Below, in pieces: positions 59,765-64,000 of a DNA stretch of 64,000 bases. This DNA is from Streptomyces dioscori. Lineage in GTDB: Bacteria; Actinomycetota; Actinomycetes; Streptomycetales; Streptomycetaceae. How positions within the stretch are numbered: position 1 is the stretch's first letter; every line of letters begins with the position of its first letter. Below the pieces are notes generated by a model, which did not search any database, was not told where the DNA came from, and saw nothing but the letters and a program-made list of their open reading frames with translations. The stretch is taken from positions 604,613 through 668,612 of the forward strand of contig NZ_KZ679041.1 in the NCBI RefSeq assembly GCF_003024195.1, read 5' to 3'. The translations under genes and the position numbers were made by a program.

Positions 59765-62651
59765 CGCTGCCTCCACGGTCGTTGCCGTCGGCGTTGCCGT
59801 TGTCCGCCGGGCGGACCGCCCGCCAGGGCGCGAAGGCGCTCGCGTCGCGCGGCAGCAGCGCGGCCAGCTCCGGGCAGTGCCGCAGGACGACGGAGTCCAT
59901 GCCGCCCTTCTCGACCCAGTCGATACCGAGCGGGGTGTAGACCTCGGGCCGGTAGTCGACGGTCAGGAAGCGGTCGCTCTGCAGACGCCGGGTCGCCATC
60001 AGGATGAAGATGCGGAAAGCCGTGTCGCTGAAACCGAAGCCTGTCGGCGGGTTCTCGGCGAACAGGCCCACCACCGTGTCGATCTCGTCGACCGAGCGGT
60101 ACACGTCCTTGAGCCGCGCCAGCGACTCGGTGCTCTGCGTCAGCTCCTCGAAGGACCGGATGCGCTTCTTGTGCAGACCCTCCCGGAAGTCGTTGTAACG
60201 CGGCACACCACGGCGGCGGGTCCGTACGAGGTCCACCACCGACAGGTCGATGATCTCGCCGTCCCGCTCCAACCGCTGCAGCGCCTGAGGGTAGTTGTGC
60301 AGGGTGATCGCGCCGGGGTGGGCGATCCCGAACGAGTACAGCGCGTTCGCCAGGCCCGTCTTGCGGATCTGCGACTCGGCCGCGCCGCCCTGGATGTCCA
60401 TGAACCCGACCGTCTCCAGCCGGTGCCCGAAGTGGTGCTCGCGCAGTTCGAAGTCGTCCGGGACCAGCGGATGCATGCGGTACACCGTGGTGAAGTCCTC
60501 GGTCAGCGAGTACGGCGTCCCGTGGTGGTCCGGCATGGTCTGCGGGATGCCCTTGAGGGAGTGTGCCTCCAGCAGCCACAGCCCCAGCTGGTTCAGCCAA
60601 TTCTTCGGCGGGCCCTGCCAGTTGGTCTTCAGACCTATGTCGATGGCCTTGGTGGCGAGGATCGCCGGGGTCCACTCCACCGTGTGTATCTTCGCGATCA
60701 GAGCGGAGACCACCAGCCGGGCCGTGTGGTAGACCCGCTCCTCGTTCATCGACGGATACTCGGCGCGCAACGCGTCGCAGACCGCGTTGTGCTCCCGCGC
60801 GAACAGGGTGTGCATCGCGCTGAGCCCCATCCACCAGCTCTCGTTGAACCCGGTGAGCGGAATACCGTTCTGCGCCCCCGGCAAATGGCCGTCCTCCAGG
60901 CGGAGTTTCGCCCCGCCGTCCGGCTCGCGCAGGAAGCGGGCGGTCTCCTCGTCGCCGCCGTACACCTCGGAACCGTCCCACCAGTGCGAGGCCATGTTCC
61001 CGAACAGGATCGGCGGCCGGTTGCCGGGCTGTTCGAGCCCCTCGTTGTCGGTGAACCGCATCACGTTCTCCGCCGACCCGCCCGGTGTGTTCTGCCAGGG
61101 GTCGCTGCCCGGCGGCAGCGGTACCTCGACGGACGGGCCACCGGCCGGGTACCTGCGGTGGTTGACCCAGTCGTGCACCTGGAACTGGATCCAGGCCGCC
61201 GCCAGCACGTTCAGCGAGGTCGCGGGCAGGAAACTGTCCCGCCGCAGCAGCTGACGGCTGACCGTGACCGGGTTGGGCGTGTCGAACTGGTCGGGCCGGT
61301 AGTCGGGTTTCAGATTCCGCCCGAAGGCCGCGCCCACGGCACCCATCCGCGGCTCGGACAGATCGTTGTACGACCCGTCGTACGAGCGCTCGGTGCGCAG
61401 CCGCTCCTCGATCGGCCGAGGTACGGGCTGTGTCCTGGGCGGGGCCTCGCCCACCTCGGAGTCGATGAGGTTGAACCGGCGCAGCACCTTCCGCAGGAAC
61501 ACCAGGTTGAGCAGGCTCAGCTGCAACGGCAGCCGGTGCCACGGCACATACCGGTTCAGCCGGGTCAGCACGGCGCCGACGGGCCGGCCGATGATCCGGT
61601 TGCGCAACGGCTCCTCGGTGACGAAACGCAGCCCCAGCCGGTGCGCGCCGCTCGCCCGGTACGCGGACTTGCGGGCCCGGTTGAGATTGCCGAGCGGACG
61701 GAACTCGTCGGTGGTGTACCAGGGATTGAAGACCAGGTCCTCCACCCGCCGGGCCGCCGCCCGCGCCTCGGCGTCGTCCAGATCCTGGGCCGGTACGGTG
61801 AGCCGGGCCACCGCGATCGGCGGCGAGACGGCGTCCTTCCACTCCACCGAGGTGTCCTCGACCGGGGTGCGCAGCTCGTCCACGTACCGCTGCACGCACA
61901 GCTCGAAGTTGACGTCGCCCGAGGCGAGGCGGCGGGCCAGCTCGTGGTGCAGGAAGTCGGGGTCGCGGCGGTCGGGCGGGGCAGCCGGAGGAGCCCCGGC
62001 GGCGGGCCGCAGCAGATACCGCACGGGTCCCGCCTCGCCCCAGAGCATCGCCCCACGGCTCCAATAGGTCTGCGTGGCAAGCGAGGTGACGGCCTGTCGG
62101 GTGGCCGCCTGCACATTGCGCCGCATACGGGTGGCGGTCTCGAACCCGACCGCGAGCGGCAGCTTCACCAGCAGCCCGAACGCCTTCTGGAGCGGATTGC
62201 GGGCGCCCGCCATCGCCTTGGCGAAGGCCACGAACTCGCGGGCGTCGCGGGCGTGCGACACGGGATGGCTCGTGGCGAGCAGATCATGACTCTCCTCGTC
62301 CGACACCCTCACGCGCAGGGCCGCGCCGCGCAGGTCGGGGGTGCCGTCGCCCTGGCGGATGCCGCTCGCGTTCGACAGCCGCAGCGTCACCGGGTAGTCG
62401 GCGCCCGGGCGGGCGAAGCCGACGCGCAGGGCGGCGGGGAGGTCGTCGTGGAAGCGGAGCCGGGCGTTCTCCACGCCGAGTGGGGCCTTGGCGTGGATGG
62501 CGCGGGCGGTTCCGCCGCCGGCGGCCCGACGATTCTTCACCTGTACGTCCATCAGCTCCCGGGCCAGCCGATCGAAAACCAGCCGTTCCGCCTCGGGGCT
62601 TCCGCCTTCGTAGTGTTCGTACCGCTGATCGTACTGCCCGGTATCGGCCAT
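59751..62651 (-). CDS. Catalase-like domain fused to an alpha-dioxygenase-type haem peroxidase
   Basis: This is a 966-aa protein without signal peptide. Residues about 30-350 are a catalase-related domain (ARAIHAKAPLG with distal His H53, PVTLRLSNASG, FNPWYTTDEFRPLGNLNRAR). Residues about 440-940 form an animal-haem-peroxidase-like domain with alpha-dioxygenase features: NVLAAAWIQFQVHDW with distal His H493, HWWDGSEVYGG, TLFAREHNAVCDAL, VYRMHPLVPDDF and ITLHNYPQAL with candidate proximal His H785. In corals a catalase-related allene oxide synthase is fused to a lipoxygenase; here the hydroperoxide maker appears to be a dioxygenase. AAGGA precedes ATG 62651. Confidence 0.85.
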   Translation of the reverse strand: MADTGQYDQRYEHYEGGSPEAERLVFDRLARELMDVQVKNRRAAGGGTARAIHAKAPLGVENARLRFHDDLPAALRVGFARPGADYPVTLRLSNASGIRQGDGTPDLRGAALRVRVSDEESHDLLATSHPVSHARDAREFVAFAKAMAGARNPLQKAFGLLVKLPLAVGFETATRMRRNVQAATRQAVTSLATQTYWSRGAMLWGEAGPVRYLLRPAAGAPPAAPPDRRDPDFLHHELARRLASGDVNFELCVQRYVDELRTPVEDTSVEWKDAVSPPIAVARLTVPAQDLDDAEARAAARRVEDLVFNPWYTTDEFRPLGNLNRARKSAYRASGAHRLGLRFVTEEPLRNRIIGRPVGAVLTRLNRYVPWHRLPLQLSLLNLVFLRKVLRRFNLIDSEVGEAPPRTQPVPRPIEERLRTERSYDGSYNDLSEPRMGAVGAAFGRNLKPDYRPDQFDTPNPVTVSRQLLRRDSFLPATSLNVLAAAWIQFQVHDWVNHRRYPAGGPSVEVPLPPGSDPWQNTPGGSAENVMRFTDNEGLEQPGNRPPILFGNMASHWWDGSEVYGGDEETARFLREPDGGAKLRLEDGHLPGAQNGIPLTGFNESWWMGLSAMHTLFAREHNAVCDALRAEYPSMNEERVYHTARLVVSALIAKIHTVEWTPAILATKAIDIGLKTNWQGPPKNWLNQLGLWLLEAHSLKGIPQTMPDHHGTPYSLTEDFTTVYRMHPLVPDDFELREHHFGHRLETVGFMDIQGGAAESQIRKTGLANALYSFGIAHPGAITLHNYPQALQRLERDGEIIDLSVVDLVRTRRRGVPRYNDFREGLHKKRIRSFEELTQSTESLARLKDVYRSVDEIDTVVGLFAENPPTGFGFSDTAFRIFILMATRRLQSDRFLTVDYRPEVYTPLGIDWVEKGGMDSVVLRHCPELAALLPRDASAFAPWRAVRPADNGNADGNDRGGSGEPG

Positions 62652-62664
62652 CGGTCGTTTCCTT

Positions 62665-62680
62665 CGTACGGATGCGTACG
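62665..62680. promoter_or_regulatory. Short palindrome upstream of the peroxidase fusion
   Basis: CGTACG-GATG-CGTACG lies 14 bp before the start of the leftward peroxidase gene. It may be an operator, but CGTACG is common in such genomes. Confidence 0.25.
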
Positions 62681-62925
62681 GGACGGGGGCAGCACGCTAC
62701 CGGCGGGGCGGGGGGTCCGCAGCGGTGGTTCCCGCCGATGCGCGGGGTCTGGCGGTGACCGGACGCCTGCCGCGTCCGCGCACGTCAGGGCCGTGCTCGG
62801 CCACCTGCCGCGCCTGCCCGTGCGCCCCGCGAGGCCCCGCCCCCACAGGGGCCACACCCGGAGATGGCCGGGGAGTTTCGCCCCACGGAAGCGCCGGCCG
62901 ACTGCGGCCCGGCGGGTACTGGTCG

Positions 62926-63231
62926 CGCCGTTCCCCGCGCCCCTGCCTGGGGGTGGGGGCGAATGGCGGGTCGTCCGCCCGCGACCCGGCGGGGGCGAGC
63001 CGCGCAGTTCCTCGCGCCCCTTGGGGGGTGGCGGCGGATGGTGGGTTGTTCGCCCGCGACCCGGTGGGGGTGGGTCGCGCGGTTCCTCGCGCCCCTACTG
63101 GGCAAAAGCTGGGGCGCAGCCCCGCTTTTGAGGGGCGCGGGGAACTGCGCGCTCAGCCCCCACCGGGCCTGCGGATGGGCAGCGGGCTGGGGCGCAGCCC
63201 CGTCCCCCCAAAGGGGCGCGGGGAACTGCGC
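62926..63231. repeat. Five copies of the intergenic repeat, mixed orientation
   Basis: Plus-strand copies begin at about 62926, 63003 and 63077 (the last two with TTCCTCGCG), and reverse copies lie at about 63132-63152 and 63212-63232. CCCCCACCGG arms follow the reverse copies. They fill the gap between the histidine phosphatase and the peroxidase promoter; the rest of 62652-63309 shows no gene. Confidence 0.85.
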
Positions 63232-63309
63232 GGCAAGCCCCCACCGGCCCGCAGGCGAGCGGGTGCCCGGGGCCGCGGGCCGGTGGGGACGCGCCGAAGC
63301 GCGAGAACG

Positions 63310-63897
63310 CTACGGCTTGGCGTTCCACTCCGCGAGGACGGGGCGGCCGTGCTCCAGCGAGAGCCGGCTCACCGTGGCCGTGTCCAGCCGGAACAGTCGT
63401 CCGTCCGACGCGGGCAGCCCGAGCCGCCGCGCGGTCAGGACGCGCAGGAAGTGCGAGTGGGCCACCAGGACCACGTCACCCTCGTCGAGCGCCTTCGCCG
63501 CGTGCGCGAGCACCCGGTCGGCACGCTCGCCCACCTCGTCGGGCGATTCGCCGGTGTGCCCGTCCGGACCGGGCGGCACCCCGTCGTTCCACAGGTACCA
63601 GTCGGGACGGGTCCGGTGGATGTCGACGGTCTTGACACCCTCGTACGCCCCGTAGTTCCACTCGTGCAGATCGGGGTCGACGACGGCCCCGGTCAGCCCC
63701 GCCAGTTCCGCGGTCCGTATCGCACGCTGGAGCGGACTGGTGAGGACGAGCGCACAGGACCGCCCGGCGAAGAGCGGGACGAGGGATTTCGCCTGCTCCT
63801 CGCCGTGGGGGGTGAGGGGCAGGTCGGTCCAGCTGGTGTGCTGCCCCGACCGGCTCCACTCGGTCTCGCCGTGCCGCACGAGGAGGAGATCACCCAT
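63310..63897 (-). CDS. Histidine phosphatase (phosphoglycerate mutase-like) family protein
   Basis: This is a 195-aa phosphatase. The phospho-acceptor His is in LLVRHGETEWS (R8-H9-G10-E11), the second Arg is in TSPLQRA, the acid is in HEWNYGAYEG, and the second His is in LVAHSHFLRVL. It lies 14 bp after the 6-phosphogluconate dehydrogenase gene in the same direction, so a sugar-phosphate substrate is possible. Confidence 0.92.
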   Translation of the reverse strand: MGDLLLVRHGETEWSRSGQHTSWTDLPLTPHGEEQAKSLVPLFAGRSCALVLTSPLQRAIRTAELAGLTGAVVDPDLHEWNYGAYEGVKTVDIHRTRPDWYLWNDGVPPGPDGHTGESPDEVGERADRVLAHAAKALDEGDVVLVAHSHFLRVLTARRLGLPASDGRLFRLDTATVSRLSLEHGRPVLAEWNAKP

Positions 63898-63911
63898 GAT
63901 GTCTGTTTCTC

Positions 63912-64000
63912 CTACTTCGCGGACTCGACGGCGTGGCCGCCGAACTGGTTGCGCAGTGCCGCGATCATCTTCATCTGCGGTGAGTCGTCCTGCCGGGACG
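63912..64000 (-). CDS. gnd: 6-phosphogluconate dehydrogenase, C-terminal end (partial)
   Basis: The last 28 or so codons read DDSPQMKMIAALRNQFGGHA and end in VESAK-stop, the typical C-terminus of the shorter decarboxylating 6-phosphogluconate dehydrogenases. The gene continues beyond the right edge. It is followed closely by the histidine phosphatase gene. Confidence 0.8.
   Translation of the reverse strand, partial: SRQDDSPQMKMIAALRNQFGGHAVESAK

Noticed and set aside
59406..63131. Plus-strand open frame of over 1200 codons
   Set aside because: It is antisense to the peroxidase fusion, which has clear haem-peroxidase and catalase motifs; the translation shows only Arg/Val/Gln-rich shadow sequence.

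Overview
The window is about 73% GC by eye, with almost every codon ending in G or C, frequent GTG/TTG starts and many ATGA/GTGA gene overlaps. This, an AfsR-type SARP regulator and a sugar ABC importer without its own ATPase point to a Streptomyces chromosome. No tRNA, rRNA, insertion sequence, CRISPR array or prophage was seen.

Region by region: (1) 0.3-9.4 kb: a DUF6493 protein, a DUF1684 protein and a complete oligopeptide-type ABC importer. (2) 9.6-14.1 kb: a membrane GT2 glycosyltransferase fused to a degenerate NodB domain, an LCP ligase, and a convergent carboxyethylornithine synthase-like dehydrogenase. (3) 14.7-22.8 kb: cold-shock protein and fatty-acid desaturase, a NarL-type two-component pair, a TetR/MFS efflux pair with two strong operators, and an MmyB-type regulator divergent from an aldo/keto reductase. 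(4) 23.0-30.4 kb: a cluster combining an MDR dehydrogenase, a catalytically stripped PTPS homologue, a GT4, a methyltransferase, a flippase-like membrane protein, a creatininase-family amidohydrolase and a GTP cyclohydrolase II with Met in place of the usual Tyr. I read it as an unassigned GTP-derived biosynthetic pathway, and it is the best candidate for an undescribed system here. (5) 30.5-33.9 kb: a three-gene operon with an amino-acid oxidase-like flavoprotein and split LYS1/LYS9-type saccharopine dehydrogenases. (6) 34.0-41.7 kb: an AfsR-type SARP regulator with a 48-aa membrane peptide after it, divergent from an NLR/STAND protein that carries an N-terminal RHIM-like motif. Two sets of tandem repeats lie between them. 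A GT-B-like protein and a beta-lactamase relic follow. (7) 42.2-43.4 kb: a minimal graspetide cluster, with precursor TgmA and ATP-grasp TgmB.

(8) 44.0-51.1 kb: a ROK regulator and a carbohydrate ABC importer with an uncharacterised, probably glycan-degrading partner. (9) 51.3-56.6 kb: a quinate/shikimate catabolic set (MHS transporter, TetR, shikimate-type dehydrogenase, QuiC-type dehydratase) with matching operators. (10) 56.8-64.0 kb: a ThDP enzyme, a nitroreductase-like protein next to a catalase-like/alpha-dioxygenase fusion (possible oxylipin pathway), a histidine phosphatase and the 3' end of 6-phosphogluconate dehydrogenase.

A 20-bp repeat family (core GCGCAGTTCCCCGCGCCCCT) fills several intergenic gaps in both orientations, and twice it supplies the last two codons and the stop of the neighbouring gene. 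Family assignments rest on motifs recognised by reading; no database search was possible.
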